Positions 45,176-54,728 of a DNA stretch of 64,000 bases are shown here, piece by piece. The stretch is taken from the NCBI RefSeq assembly GCF_004137255.1, contig NZ_SDWT01000001.1, forward strand, positions 434,001-498,000. The letters run 5' to 3'. Positions within the stretch are counted from its first letter, which is position 1, and each line of letters begins with the position of its first letter. The stretch is from Nocardioides oleivorans (GTDB lineage: Bacteria; Actinomycetota; Actinomycetes; Propionibacteriales; Nocardioidaceae). The position numbers and the translations under genes were made by a program. The notes beneath the pieces are model-generated. The model saw only the letters and a program-made list of their open reading frames with translations, was not told the origin of the DNA and searched no databases.

Positions 45176-45810
45176 GAGACGGGCTTTCTGGGTGCGCCGG
45201 CGACCGCGTCGGGTCGGCGGAGGTAGAGGGGCTCGGGGTCCAGCAATTCTACGAGCTCGGCGCCGACTCCTGCTGCGAGCCAGCCGGCGCTCGGCCGGGT
45301 CGGCGTGATCGCGGTCGGGAACGCATCGGGGTAGAGCCCCGGGCCGGCCCCGGCGACCGGGGCGTCGGTGGCCACGTCGGCCGGCCTGGTGACGACCGGC
45401 CCCTCGAGCCGCCTGCCGTCGGCGTCGTACGACGCGAGGTAGACCTCCTTGCGGCGGGCGTCGGTCGCGACGAGGAAGCTGCCGCGCGCGGCCCCGGTCT
45501 CGACCGCCTCGAGCGCGATGGCGTCGAGGGAGCACACGCCGTAGACCGGGACGTCGAGCACGAAGCCGAGCGTGCGGGCGGTGACGACGCCGACGCGCAG
45601 GCCGGTGAACGGGCCCGGTCCGACGCCGACGGCGATCGCGGTCAGGTCCTGGCGCACGATCCCGACGTCGGCCATCGCGCGGGCGATGAGCGGTGCGAGG
45701 TGCTCGCCGTGCTTCATCGGCACCTCGGAGGAGTGCTCGACCACGACGCGGTCGCCGTCGTGGAGGGCGACGGAGACCAGCGGGGTCGCGGTGTCGAAGG
45801 CGAGGAGCAC
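45172..45810 (-). CDS. tsaB: t6A synthesis protein TsaB
   Basis: Non-catalytic ASKHA-fold subunit of 212 residues that bridges TsaD and TsaE. It starts LAFDTATPLVSVAL, and GVGPGPFTGLRVG is the family's most conserved segment. The C-terminal half (about 105-200) is more variable. The GTG at 45810 lies ten bases after the stop of the GNAT-tsaE gene. It is required for the modification complex with TsaD and TsaE. Confidence 0.94.
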   Translation of the reverse strand: MLLAFDTATPLVSVALHDGDRVVVEHSSEVPMKHGEHLAPLIARAMADVGIVRQDLTAIAVGVGPGPFTGLRVGVVTARTLGFVLDVPVYGVCSLDAIALEAVETGAARGSFLVATDARRKEVYLASYDADGRRLEGPVVTRPADVATDAPVAGAGPGLYPDAFPTAITPTRPSAGWLAAGVGAELVELLDPEPLYLRRPDAVAGAPRKPVS

Positions 45811-45820
45811 GGCGTCGAGG

Positions 45821-46711
45821 CTACTTCCCGACGACCCAGCGCAGGGACACCCGTCGCGGGTCGAGCTCGTCGGCGCCCGGGGCGTCGCCCACGGTGCGCT
45901 CGATGGTGACCTCGAGGCGCGAGTCGGCCAGGCCCTCCGCGAGCCCGGCTCCCCACTCGACGACCGTCACCGCGTCCTCGAGCGAGGTGTCCAGGTCGAG
46001 GTCGTCGAGCTCCTCGAGGCCGCCGAGGCGGTAGGCGTCGACGTGCACCAGGTCGGGTCCGCCCACCAGGGACGGGTGCACCCGCGAGATCACGAACGTC
46101 GGCGAGGTGACGCCGCCGCGCACCTGGAGCCCCTCGCCGAGGCCCTGCGTGAAGGTGGTCTTGCCGGCCCCCAGCTCGCCGGTCAGCACGACGAGGTCTC
46201 CGGCGACGAGGCTCGCACCGACGCGCTCCCCCAGGGCCCGCATCGTCTCGGCGTCGGGTGCGTCGAAGCTCGTGCCGAGCCACAGCGCGAGCTCGACGTA
46301 GGGGCTGGTGCGACCGGTGACGACGAAGTCGTGGGCCTCCCAGAAGGCCACCGTGCCGGGCAGCTCCTCGCGGGCGAGCACGATGACCGCGGAGCGGCCG
46401 GTGGCCGCCTCGCGCGCGGCCTCGACGAGCGCGGTGGCGACGCCCCGTCCCTGTGCGGCGGGGGTGACCCCGAAGCGGCGCAGCACGACACCGTCCGCGC
46501 GGGGGTCGAGCACCACGCACCCGACGGGCGTGCCGTCGAGGGTCGCGAGCAGGCCGCCGCGGCCGGCGAGCAGGCGCGCGATCGAGTCGACGTCCTCCGC
46601 CAGCGCGTCAGCCGGCGGGTCGAGCGGCGGTCGCGCCCCGAAGGCCTCCTGCACCACGGCCAGGACCTCGGCGGCCGCCTCGGGACCCACCCGGCGTACG
46701 ACGACACTCAC
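45821..46711 (-). CDS. tsaE: GNAT acetyltransferase-TsaE ATPase fusion
   Basis: Two-domain protein of 296 residues. Residues 1-145 form a GNAT fold with acetyl-CoA loop AAQGRGVA (86-92). Residues 148-296 form TsaE, the P-loop ATPase of the t6A complex, with Walker A GELGAGKTT (178-186), the TSPTF segment, VDAYRL and VEWG. TsaE is normally about 150 residues alone. The GTG at 46711 overlaps the hydrolase stop as GTGA and the frame is continuous across the junction, so this is a true fusion. A separate rimI gene lies two genes downstream. Confidence 0.9.
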   Translation of the reverse strand: MSVVVRRVGPEAAAEVLAVVQEAFGARPPLDPPADALAEDVDSIARLLAGRGGLLATLDGTPVGCVVLDPRADGVVLRRFGVTPAAQGRGVATALVEAAREAATGRSAVIVLAREELPGTVAFWEAHDFVVTGRTSPYVELALWLGTSFDAPDAETMRALGERVGASLVAGDLVVLTGELGAGKTTFTQGLGEGLQVRGGVTSPTFVISRVHPSLVGGPDLVHVDAYRLGGLEELDDLDLDTSLEDAVTVVEWGAGLAEGLADSRLEVTIERTVGDAPGADELDPRRVSLRWVVGK

Positions 46712-47775
46712 CGCAGGTCCTGTCCCTGGGCCAGCGAGATCAGGTCGTCGAGCTCGGCGGTGACCTCCTTGTGGCGCTCGAGGAGGACCATGTGGCCCGC
46801 GCCCTCGCACTCGAGCAGGCTGGATCCGGGGATCCGGCTGTGCAGCTTGCGGCTGTGACCGACGGAGGTGATCTTGTCGTCGGAGCCGCAGATGATCGAG
46901 GTGGGCACCCGGCCGAGCGCCTCGAGGTGGTCGAACTTGTCGAGCGTCGCGAAGGCCGGGTAGAACTGCGCGACCACGGCGAAGGGCGTCGCGTTGAGCA
47001 TCGAGTAGACGAACTCGACCATCGCGGCCGGCACCGGGTCGGAGCCGAACGCGTAGCGGTCGGTCACCACGTCGGCGACCGCCCGGCCCCACGAGCGAGC
47101 GACGTCGACGGCCCGGTGGCCGATCGTGAGGGTGCGCACGGCGCGGCCCATGAAGCGTCCCCCGAGCCCGAGGGGCAGCACGGGGAAGAGGATCCGGCCC
47201 GGGTCGAGACCGCCCGCGGTGGTGGAGACCAGGGCGGCGCCGACCACCTTGTCGCCGAACAGCTCGGCGTGCTCGTGGGCCAGCGCGACGATGCTCATCC
47301 CGCCCATCGAGTGGCCGACCACGAGGCAACGCCCGGGGACCGTGTCCTCGATGACCCGGCGCAGGTCGGACCCGAGCTGCTCGATCGTGCTGTGCTCCTC
47401 GCTGGAGCGGGGCGACCGACCGTGGCTGCGCTGGTCGAAGAAGACGGTGCGCACCTGGCCGCGGTAGGCCGCGCGCTGGAAGTGCCAGCAGTCGAGGTTG
47501 AGGCAGTAGCCGTGGACGAACACGACCGTGAGGTCGTCGTCGGCCGGGGCCGGGCCGCCGAAGTCCTGGGGCTCGTCGATCTCGACGTGCAGGTCGAGGG
47601 CGTCGTCGGCCACCACCACCCGCGCCGGGCTGTGCAGCTCGCCGAAGTCGACCGTCTCCCCGGCGTCGCGCTTGCCGATGATCCGGCTCTGGCGGGCGAT
47701 GCCGACCGCGCCGGCGGCGGCGGCCAGGCCGGCCGCGCCGACGACGGTGCCGAAGATGCGGCCCTTGATGCTCAA
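46708..47775 (-). CDS. alpha/beta hydrolase with N-terminal membrane anchor
   Basis: Protein of 355 residues. A hydrophobic N-terminal helix (about 8-28, GTVVGAAGLAAAAGAVGIA) precedes an alpha/beta-hydrolase fold. The fold has the oxyanion motif HGYCLNLDCW, nucleophile elbow GHSMGG, acid in GSDDKI and catalytic His in GAGHMVLLE. It may be a lipase or esterase at the membrane. No ATG fits: the best start is TTG at 47775, which overlaps the alr stop as TTGA. The position between alr and tsaE is conserved in actinobacteria, although the function is not established. Confidence 0.82.
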   Translation of the reverse strand: MSIKGRIFGTVVGAAGLAAAAGAVGIARQSRIIGKRDAGETVDFGELHSPARVVVADDALDLHVEIDEPQDFGGPAPADDDLTVVFVHGYCLNLDCWHFQRAAYRGQVRTVFFDQRSHGRSPRSSEEHSTIEQLGSDLRRVIEDTVPGRCLVVGHSMGGMSIVALAHEHAELFGDKVVGAALVSTTAGGLDPGRILFPVLPLGLGGRFMGRAVRTLTIGHRAVDVARSWGRAVADVVTDRYAFGSDPVPAAMVEFVYSMLNATPFAVVAQFYPAFATLDKFDHLEALGRVPTSIICGSDDKITSVGHSRKLHSRIPGSSLLECEGAGHMVLLERHKEVTAELDDLISLAQGQDLR

Positions 47776-48917
47776 CGTGTGGTCCCTTCGACCTCTGCGT
47801 CGACGTGGCGTCGGACGAGCCGGCCACCGATCCGCGTGACGATCTCGTAGCTGATGGTGTCGACGGCCTCGGCCCAGTCCTGGGCGGTCGGCTCGCCGAG
47901 GTCGCCGGGACCGAACAGGACCACCTCGGTGCCCGGCCGTGGGAGCTCGCCGTGGAGGTCGACGACGAGCTGGTCCATGCAGACCCGTCCGCGGATCGGG
48001 CGCAGCGAGTCCTCGACCCACACCGACGCGGTGTTGCCGGCCGCCCGCGGGACGCCCTCGCCGTAGCCGACCGGCACCAGCCCGACGGTGGTGTCCTCGC
48101 CGGCGTACCAGGTGTGGCCGTAGGAGACCCCCTCGCCCGCCGCGATCGCCTTGCTCATCACCAGGCGTGCGCGGACGGTCATCGCCGGCCTGAGCCCGAT
48201 GCGCGGGCTGGTGCCGGGGGCGGGGTCGAGGCCGTAGGTCGCGATCCCGCAGCGGACGAGGTCGAAGTGCGACGAGGGGCGCAGGAGCGTGGCAGCCGAG
48301 TTGGCGAGGTGGGTGACCTCGGGCTCGAGCCCGGCCTCCTCGGCCAGCGCGAGCGCCTCCCGGAAGGCCGCCTCCTGCGCGTCGTTGGCCGGGTGGGCGG
48401 GCTCGTCGCTGGCCACGAAGTGCGACCAGAGGCCGGTGACGGTGATCCGACCGGCGTCCTCGAGGGCCGCGGCCGCGGCGAAGAAGGCGGGCCAGTCGTC
48501 CCGGGCGGCGCCACCGCGCGAGAGCCCGGTGTCGACCTTGAGCTGCACCCGGGCGCCGCCGACGGCGGCGATCTCCTCCAGCTCGGCGACGGAGTACGCC
48601 GTGAGCTCGACGCCCGCCGCGACTCCCGCCGCGTAGTCGTCGCCGGTGGCGGTGAGCCAGCACAGCAGCGGGCCGTGGTCGCCGGCCGCGCGGAGCGCGA
48701 GCGCCTCGTCGAGCGTGGCCACGCCCAGCCAGTCGGCGCCCGCGTCGCGGGCCGCGGCGGCCACCTCGACCATGCCGTGGCCGTACCCGTCGGCCTTGAC
48801 GACGACCATCAGCTGCACGGGTCCGTCGACCGAGACGAGGTCCTTGAGGATGCGGACGTTGTGCCGGACGGCAGCCAGGTCGACCACGATCTCGGCACGA
48901 TGCGCGGGACCGGTCAT
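47772..48917 (-). CDS. alr: alanine racemase
   Basis: PLP-dependent enzyme of 381 residues that interconverts L- and D-alanine to supply D-alanine for peptidoglycan. The PLP lysine is K41 in VVVKADGYGHG. The second catalytic residue, a tyrosine, is in the GVSYGHTWYAG segment, and GRVCMDQ belongs to the C-terminal beta domain. Length is typical. The ATG at 48917 overlaps the nnr stop as ATGA. Confidence 0.96.
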   Translation of the reverse strand: MTGPAHRAEIVVDLAAVRHNVRILKDLVSVDGPVQLMVVVKADGYGHGMVEVAAAARDAGADWLGVATLDEALALRAAGDHGPLLCWLTATGDDYAAGVAAGVELTAYSVAELEEIAAVGGARVQLKVDTGLSRGGAARDDWPAFFAAAAALEDAGRITVTGLWSHFVASDEPAHPANDAQEAAFREALALAEEAGLEPEVTHLANSAATLLRPSSHFDLVRCGIATYGLDPAPGTSPRIGLRPAMTVRARLVMSKAIAAGEGVSYGHTWYAGEDTTVGLVPVGYGEGVPRAAGNTASVWVEDSLRPIRGRVCMDQLVVDLHGELPRPGTEVVLFGPGDLGEPTAQDWAEAVDTISYEIVTRIGGRLVRRHVDAEVEGTTR

Positions 48918-50329
48918 GGGGTCGATCCTCCCAAACCTGCGAGGACCTCGCGCACCAGAGACGGGATCTGGACCGCGACCCGGCTGGCCGTGAGCGGACC
49001 GCCGGCGGCCGCCTCGGTCGCGGCGGCGCCGTGCAGCCAGGAGCCGACGGACGCGGCGTCGTACGGCTCGAGGCCGGCCGCGAGCAGTGCACCGACCAGA
49101 CCCGCCAGCACGTCACCCGCGCCGGCGGTGGCCAGCCACGGGACACCCGTCGTCGTCGCCCGGACCCGGCCCGCGGGGCCGGCGACCAGCGTGTGGTGAC
49201 CCTTGAGCAGCACCACGCAGTCCCATCGCCGGGCAGCCTCGCGGACGTGCTCCAGAGGCGCCGCCTCGACCTCGGTCCGGTCGGCGCCGAGCATGGCGGC
49301 GAGCTCGCCCGCGTGGGGCGTGAGCACCCAGCCGGGCACCGGGCCGTCGACGTGCTGCAGGGCGTCGGCGTCCACCACGAGGGGTACGCCGTCCGCGCGG
49401 GCCGCGGCGAGCATCTCCCCCGCGTCGTCGCCACCGCCCGGGCCCACGACCCACGCCTGCACCCGGCCGGCGCCGACCACCTCGGGGTGCGCGACGCGGA
49501 CGGTGTCGGCGACCTGCTCGGGGCCGACGTAGCGGACCATGCCGACCAGGCCGGTGTTCGCGCCCCCGACGGCGAGCAGCGCCGCACCGGGGTAGGCGCC
49601 CGACCCGGCGCGCACGCCGACCACGCCGCGGACGTACTTCTGCGCGTCCGGCGACGGGTGCGGCAGCAGGTGTCGTACGTCGTCGGGCTGGAGCGCCTCG
49701 ACGGCCGGCTCGGAGTGGACGAGGAACGGCTCGAGGCCGATGTCGACCAGGTGCAGCGCGCCGCACGCGAGCGAGGCCGGGTCGGCGAGGTGGGCGACCT
49801 TGTGGGTGCCGAAGGTGACGGTGAGGTCGGCCGTCACGTGCGGGCCCTCGACGCGCCCGGTGTCGACGTCGATCCCGGACGGCACGTCGACCGCGACCAC
49901 CGGCACGCCGGCGAACCGCTCCAGCGCCGCGACCGCACCGGGACGCAGGCCGGGCCGGCCGCCGATGCCGACGATGCCGTCGACGACGAGGTCCGGGGCC
50001 TCGCCCAGCTCGGCCAGGTCGTCGGTGGCGACACCGCCGGCCGCACGCAGCGCGGCCAGGCCGTCCTCGTGCACCCGCTCGGAGAGCAGCAGGGCCTCCA
50101 CCCGGACCCCGCGGCGGGCGAGCCGGGCCCCGGCCCACAGCGCGTCGCCGCCGTTGTCGCCCGCGCCGACGAGCAGCAGGACGCGACGGCCGTACGCACC
50201 ACCCAGCACGTCGACGACCGCGGCCGCGAGACCGGCCGCTGCCTGCTGCATCAGCGCACCGTCGGGCAGCCCGGCCATGGCGAGTGCCTCGACGCGGCGG
50301 ACGTCGGCGACGGTGTGCGCGCGGAGCAA
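48914..50329 (-). CDS. nnr: bifunctional NAD(P)H-hydrate epimerase / ADP-dependent dehydratase
   Basis: Metabolite-repair enzyme of 471 residues. The N-terminal YjeF/NnrE domain (about 1-210) has GAGDNGGDALWAGARLA and epimerises hydrated NAD(P)H. The C-terminal ribokinase-like NnrD domain (about 225-470) has TPHAGELAAMLG, VLLKGHHTLV and the catalytic ATAGAGDVLAG. It converts the S-hydrate back to NAD(P)H using ADP. The start is TTG at 50329 with a strong GGAGG ribosome site seven bases upstream; no ATG or GTG fits. Confidence 0.93.
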   Translation of the reverse strand: MLRAHTVADVRRVEALAMAGLPDGALMQQAAAGLAAAVVDVLGGAYGRRVLLLVGAGDNGGDALWAGARLARRGVRVEALLLSERVHEDGLAALRAAGGVATDDLAELGEAPDLVVDGIVGIGGRPGLRPGAVAALERFAGVPVVAVDVPSGIDVDTGRVEGPHVTADLTVTFGTHKVAHLADPASLACGALHLVDIGLEPFLVHSEPAVEALQPDDVRHLLPHPSPDAQKYVRGVVGVRAGSGAYPGAALLAVGGANTGLVGMVRYVGPEQVADTVRVAHPEVVGAGRVQAWVVGPGGGDDAGEMLAAARADGVPLVVDADALQHVDGPVPGWVLTPHAGELAAMLGADRTEVEAAPLEHVREAARRWDCVVLLKGHHTLVAGPAGRVRATTTGVPWLATAGAGDVLAGLVGALLAAGLEPYDAASVGSWLHGAAATEAAAGGPLTASRVAVQIPSLVREVLAGLGGSTP

Positions 50330-50339
50330 GCCGACCTCC

Positions 50340-50693
50340 TCAGGACTCGAGCACCACGACCGCCGAGGCGATGCCGGCGTCGTGGGAGAGGGAGACGTGG
50401 ACGTGCGCGACCCCGAGCTGCTCGGCCCGGGCGGCGACCGTGCCGCGGATCTCGAAGCGCGGCCGGCCGGTGTCCTCGGAGACGATCTCGGCGTCGTGCC
50501 AGTGCATCCCGACCGGCGCACCGAGCGCCTTCGCGATCGCCTCCTTGGCCGCGAAGCGGGCCGCGAGCGACGCCGGCGGCCGGACCTCCTCGGCCGGGGT
50601 GAACAGCCGGGCCCTCAGCGACGGGGTGCGCTCGAGGGAGGTCACGAAGCGGTCGATGTCGACCACGTCGATCCCGACGCCGATGACGGGCAC
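50340..50693 (-). CDS. acpS: holo-[acyl-carrier-protein] synthase
   Basis: Phosphopantetheinyl transferase of 117 residues that activates acyl carrier protein for fatty-acid synthesis. The magnesium ligand is in [12 protein letters not shown], and [12 protein letters not shown] is the second signature. [16 protein letters not shown] follows at the C-terminus. The start is GTG at 50693, three bases after the glmS stop. Length matches the family. Confidence 0.95.
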   Translation of the reverse strand: MPVIGVGIDVVDIDRFVTSLERTPSLRARLFTPAEEVRPPASLAARFAAKEAIAKALGAPVGMHWHDAEIVSEDTGRPRFEIRGTVAARAEQLGVAHVHVSLSHDAGIASAVVVLES

Positions 50694-50696
50694 GGT

Positions 50697-52541
50697 CTAC
50701 TCGACCGTGACGGACTTGGCGAGGTTGCGCGGCTGGTCGACGTCGTGGCCGAGGAGGGTGGCCAGCTCGCAGGCGAAGAGCTGGAGCGGCACGACCGCGA
50801 CGAGCGGCTGGAGCAGCACCGGCACCTGGGGCAGCGTGATCAGCACGTCGGCGTACGGCTCGATGGCGGTGTCGCCCTCCTCGGCGAGGCAGAGCGTGCG
50901 GGCGCCGCGGGCGCGGACCTCCTGGATGCCGCTGATCATCTTGTCGTGGAGCTGGTCGCGACCCCGGGGAGGTACGACGCACAGGATCGGCAGGCCCTCC
51001 TCGACGAGCGCGATCGGACCGTGCTTCAGCTCGCCGGCCGCGAAGCCCTCGGCGTGGAGGTAGGCGATCTCCTTGAGCTTGAGCGCACCCTCGAGGGCGA
51101 CGGGGTAGCCCGCGTGGCGACCGAGGAAGAGCACCGACGTGTTGTCGATGTGGTCGCGCGCGATCCCGTAGACCTGGTCGGCCTTGCCGAGCACCGTCTC
51201 GATGTGGCCGGGCATCTCCTCGAGCTGGTCCATGACCTGGGAGATCTCGTCGCCGAAGCGGGTGCCCTTGACCTGTGCGAGGTAGAGCGCCAGGAGGTAG
51301 CAGGCGACCAGCTGGGTGAGGAATCCCTTGGTCGACGCGACGCCGATCTCCGGGCCGGCGTGGGTGTAGATCACGCCGTCGGACTCGCGCGGGATGGTCG
51401 AGCCGTTGGTGTTGCAGATCGCGAGCACCTTGGAGCGCTGGACGCGCGCGTGCCGGATCGCCTGCAGGGTGTCGGCGGTCTCGCCGGACTGGCTGATCGC
51501 GACGACCAGGGTGGAGGCGGTGAGGATCGGGTCGCGGTAGCGGAACTCGCTGGCCAGCTCGACCTCGACGGGGATGCGGCACCAGTGCTCGATGGCGTAC
51601 TTGGCCACCATGCCGGCGTAGAACGACGTACCGGCCGCGATGATGATGATCTTGTCGATGTCGCGCAGGTCCTGGTCGGACAGGCGCATCTCGTCGAGCT
51701 GGAGCAGGCCGTCGGCGCCGCGGCGACCGAGCAGCGAGTCGGCGACCGCGCGGGGCTGCTCGAAGATCTCCTTGCGCATGAACCAGTCGTGGCCGTCCTT
51801 CTCGGCGGCCGACAGGTCCCAGTCGACGTGGTAGCGGGTGCCCTCGGCGGGCGTGCCGTCGAAGCCCGAGACGCTGACGCCCTCGCGGGTGATCGTGACG
51901 ACCTGGTCCTGGCCGAGCTCCATCGCCTCGCGGGTGTGCTCGATGAAGGCGGCGACGTCGGAGCCGAGGAAGTTCTCCCCCTCGCCGATGCCGACCACGA
52001 GGGGTGAGTTGCGGCGGGCGGCGACCACGCGGTCGGAGTCGTGCGCGTCGACGGCGACGAGGGTGAAGGCACCCTCGAGGCCGCGGCAGACGTTCTGCAT
52101 GGCGACGGTGAGGTCGACGCCGGTCTCGAGCTCCTCCTCGAGCAGGTGGGCCGCGACCTCGGTGTCGGTGTCGGAGGCCATCTCCACGCCCTCGGACTCC
52201 AGGCGCCCGCGGAGCTCGGCGAAGTTCTCGATGATGCCGTTGTGCACCAGCGCGACGCGACGCGCGCGCCCGAGGTGCGGGTGCGCGTTGCGGTCGGTCG
52301 GCGGGCCGTGGGTCGCCCAGCGCGTGTGGCCGATGCCGGTGGTGACGGGCGGCAGGGGCGACTCGGCGATCGCCTTCTCGAGGTTGGCGAGCTTGCCGGC
52401 TCGCTTGTCGGTGACGATCTGGCCCGCGTCGATCAGCGCGATACCGGCGGAGTCGTAACCGCGGTACTCCAGTCGCCGCAGACCCTCGATGACCACGCCC
52501 TCGGCAGGCCTGTCACCCACATATCCCACGATTCCGCACAT
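50697..52541 (-). CDS. glmS: glutamine-fructose-6-phosphate aminotransferase (isomerising)
   Basis: Enzyme of 614 residues making glucosamine-6-phosphate from fructose-6-phosphate and glutamine, the first step towards UDP-GlcNAc. The class II glutaminase domain begins [13 protein letters not shown] so that Cys is exposed after Met removal. Two SIS sugar-isomerase domains follow (about 285-425 and 460-600), and it ends in [11 protein letters not shown]. The ATG at 52541 is set by the nucleophile. glmM lies about 3 kb away on the same strand. Confidence 0.97.
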   Translation of the reverse strand: MCGIVGYVGDRPAEGVVIEGLRRLEYRGYDSAGIALIDAGQIVTDKRAGKLANLEKAIAESPLPPVTTGIGHTRWATHGPPTDRNAHPHLGRARRVALVHNGIIENFAELRGRLESEGVEMASDTDTEVAAHLLEEELETGVDLTVAMQNVCRGLEGAFTLVAVDAHDSDRVVAARRNSPLVVGIGEGENFLGSDVAAFIEHTREAMELGQDQVVTITREGVSVSGFDGTPAEGTRYHVDWDLSAAEKDGHDWFMRKEIFEQPRAVADSLLGRRGADGLLQLDEMRLSDQDLRDIDKIIIIAAGTSFYAGMVAKYAIEHWCRIPVEVELASEFRYRDPILTASTLVVAISQSGETADTLQAIRHARVQRSKVLAICNTNGSTIPRESDGVIYTHAGPEIGVASTKGFLTQLVACYLLALYLAQVKGTRFGDEISQVMDQLEEMPGHIETVLGKADQVYGIARDHIDNTSVLFLGRHAGYPVALEGALKLKEIAYLHAEGFAAGELKHGPIALVEEGLPILCVVPPRGRDQLHDKMISGIQEVRARGARTLCLAEEGDTAIEPYADVLITLPQVPVLLQPLVAVVPLQLFACELATLLGHDVDQPRNLAKSVTVE

Positions 52542-52589
52542 GACCGGGAAGTCTATCGGCAGGCCTCCCGCCACGACGCCGCGGCGCGG

Positions 52590-52598
52590 TGCCACAAT
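52590..52598 (+). promoter_or_regulatory. candidate extended -10 promoter of coaA (leaderless)
   Basis: TGC followed by CACAAT (52593-52598) forms an extended -10 box matching four of six consensus positions. Seven bases separate it from the coaA ATG at 52606, so transcription would begin at the start codon. No Shine-Dalgarno sequence is visible. Confidence 0.35.
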
Positions 52599-52605
52599 CG
52601 CACCC

Positions 52606-53574
52606 ATGTCCGAGGCCTCGTCGTCCGCCCATGGCGGAGAGGTCTCCCCCTACGTCGAGCTCGAGCGTGCCGCGTGGGCCCAGCTCGCCGGCACGGCGGA
52701 GACGTCGCTCACGCCGGAGGAGGTCGTCCGCCTGCGCGGCCTCGGCGACCAGCTCGACCTGCGCGAGATCGAGCAGGTCTACCTCCCGCTCTCGCGGCTC
52801 CTCAGCCTCTACGTCGCCGGCAACTCCCGCCTCCACCGCGAGCAGGAGGAGTTCCTGCACCGCGTCACCCCGCCGCGCACGCCGTTCGTGATCGGCCTCG
52901 CCGGGTCGGTCGCGGTCGGCAAGTCGACCACCGCACGCGTGCTGCAGCAGATGCTGGCCCACTGGCCCGAGCACCCCAACGTCGCGCTCGTCACGACCGA
53001 CGGCTTCCTGCTCCCCAACGCCGAGCTCGAGCGCCGCGGGATCCTGCACCGCAAGGGCTTCCCGGAGTCCTACGACCGCAAGGCGCTGCTGAAGTTCGTC
53101 ATCGACATCAAGTCCGGCAAGGACGAGGTCGAGGCGCCGATCTACTCCCACCTCGTCTACGACGTGCTGCCCGACGAGAAGGTCGTGGTCAAGCGTCCCG
53201 ACATCGTCATCGTCGAGGGCCTCAACGTCCTGCAGCCGGCGCGCGTGCGCGACGACGGCCGCACCGGCCTCGCGGTCAGCGACTTCTTCGACTTCTCCGT
53301 CTACGTCGACGCCGCGCTCACCGACATCCGCCGCTGGTACGTCGACCGCTTCCTCCGCCTGCGCGAGACCGCCTTCCGCGACCCCGCGTCGTACTTCCGC
53401 AAGTACGCCGCGCTCTCCCACGACGAGGCCGTCGACCAGGCCTCCCGCATCTGGGAGTCGATCAACGAGCCCAACCTCGTCCAGAACGTCGCACCCACCC
53501 GCTCCCGCGCCAACCTGGTCCTCCGCAAGGACGCCGACCACTCGGTCCGCTACGTCCGCCTCCGCAAGCTCTGA
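52606..53574 (+). CDS. coaA: pantothenate kinase (type I)
   Basis: Kinase of 322 residues catalysing the first step of coenzyme A synthesis. Walker A is GSVAVGKST, and [16 protein letters not shown] holds the catalytic base and substrate loop. The typical [11 protein letters not shown] segment and C-terminal [12 protein letters not shown] follow. Length is as expected. It diverges from glmS. The ATG at 52606 lacks a ribosome site and appears to be leaderless. Confidence 0.95.
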   Translation: MSEASSSAHGGEVSPYVELERAAWAQLAGTAETSLTPEEVVRLRGLGDQLDLREIEQVYLPLSRLLSLYVAGNSRLHREQEEFLHRVTPPRTPFVIGLAGSVAVGKSTTARVLQQMLAHWPEHPNVALVTTDGFLLPNAELERRGILHRKGFPESYDRKALLKFVIDIKSGKDEVEAPIYSHLVYDVLPDEKVVVKRPDIVIVEGLNVLQPARVRDDGRTGLAVSDFFDFSVYVDAALTDIRRWYVDRFLRLRETAFRDPASYFRKYAALSHDEAVDQASRIWESINEPNLVQNVAPTRSRANLVLRKDADHSVRYVRLRKL

Positions 53575-53598
53575 GGGGGAGGCGGGCGGGGACTGGCG

Positions 53599-54588
53599 TC
53601 AGAGCCGCTTCTGGAGCTCGAGGAGGGTCTCGATCGTGCGGTAGCCGAGGGCCTCGTTCACGGCGTTCATCCACGTGTTGACCTCGGCGTTGGAGGTGTC
53701 GACGGAGACGAGGGAGGGGTACGTCGCCACCGCCAGGTCGTGGGTCGCGAGCTTCAGCACGAGCCCGAGCCGGCGGCCGCGGTGGGCCGGGTCGACGATC
53801 GTGATCCCGACCTGGCCGTGCACCGGGTCACTCTCGTCGATGCGCACGTCGGACACCCCGGCGACCGAGCCGTCCGGGGCGATCGCGAGCGCGGTGTGCA
53901 TGTGCCGGCCGATCCCGGTCAGCCGGCTCTCGGCCGCGCGGACCCGCTCCGGCGTCCAGGCGGAGTCCTCGAGGTCGAGGTCGCCGAGCGGCACCTCCGA
54001 CAGCAGCATCCCGAGCAGCCGGCCGTAGGACTCGAGGTGCTCCTCGGGGCAGACGGTGTCGAAGGTGACGACCCGGTAGCCCTCGGGCACCGGCACGTCG
54101 AGGTCCGGTCGCCGCGTCGCGTAGTCCTCGAGGGCGAGCTCCTTGATCGACTCCCGGCTCGCGACGGCGTACGACATCGCCGACGCGAAGGCCTCGGACG
54201 CGCCCCCCGACCCGTCGGGCGGCAGGTAGGCCTCGCTCTGCAGCGTCGTACGTCCGTCGCCGGCCGCGACGACCTCGAGCTCCTCGGCCAGCCGCCGCCC
54301 GATGCCCTCGCGCGTGCGGTCGGGGCGGACGTACACGATGGCCGTGGCCGTGTGGAGGTTCTCCTCCAGCGGCCTGATGAGGATCGCCGCGCCGACCATC
54401 TCCCGGCCGTCGATCGCGCCGATCAGCGTCACCCCGCGCTCGGGGTTGTCCGCGGGCAGCGCGACCCGGCTCGTCTCCCAGGCCGGCCACGGCGTGCCGG
54501 GGCGGTACGCCGTCGCCGCCTGCCCGACCTCCCACCACGCGCGGAGCGCGGCCAGGTTGCGAGGGTTGATCTGCTCGATGTCGACCAC
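53599..54588 (-). CDS. double-GNAT acetyltransferase
   Basis: Protein of 329 residues made of two GNAT-fold halves. The first (about 1-155) has VRPDRTREGIGRRLAEELE as acetyl-CoA loop. The second (about 180-325) has VDPAHRGRRLGLVLKLATHDL. This two-domain layout with the family-typical C-terminal NEALGYR occurs in actinobacterial proteins related to mycothiol synthase and antibiotic acetyltransferases. The GTG at 54588 gives the first domain its proper start; upstream codons encode arginine-rich shadow sequence. The substrate is unknown. Confidence 0.83.
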   Translation of the reverse strand: MVDIEQINPRNLAALRAWWEVGQAATAYRPGTPWPAWETSRVALPADNPERGVTLIGAIDGREMVGAAILIRPLEENLHTATAIVYVRPDRTREGIGRRLAEELEVVAAGDGRTTLQSEAYLPPDGSGGASEAFASAMSYAVASRESIKELALEDYATRRPDLDVPVPEGYRVVTFDTVCPEEHLESYGRLLGMLLSEVPLGDLDLEDSAWTPERVRAAESRLTGIGRHMHTALAIAPDGSVAGVSDVRIDESDPVHGQVGITIVDPAHRGRRLGLVLKLATHDLAVATYPSLVSVDTSNAEVNTWMNAVNEALGYRTIETLLELQKRL

Positions 54589-54620
54589 GGCCCGACCGTA
54601 GCGACGCCCGTCCGACCGCC

Positions 54621-54696
54621 GCACCCGATATCTGAGGACGTGGTGGACGTGATCTCCGGTCCGGCCCGTCCACCACGTCCTCAGATATCCGGGTGC
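54621..54696. repeat. 76-base inverted repeat with 29-bp stem
   Basis: Bases 54627-54649 are exactly complementary to 54667-54689 (23 positions). Allowing one bulged C at 54689 extends the stem with GCACCCG (54621-54627) and CGGGTGC (54690-54696). The 17-base loop contains a further CCGG/CCGG pair. It fills most of the divergent gap between the double-GNAT and YqeY-like genes. It is far longer than a usual operator. Confidence 0.75.
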
Positions 54697-54728
54697 GGGC
54701 CCGGCGACGGACCGGCAGGGTGGAGCCC

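Noticed and set aside
54621..54696. The large inverted repeat as a transcription terminator
   Set aside because: The genes on both sides start there (divergent), so no 3' end needs termination.
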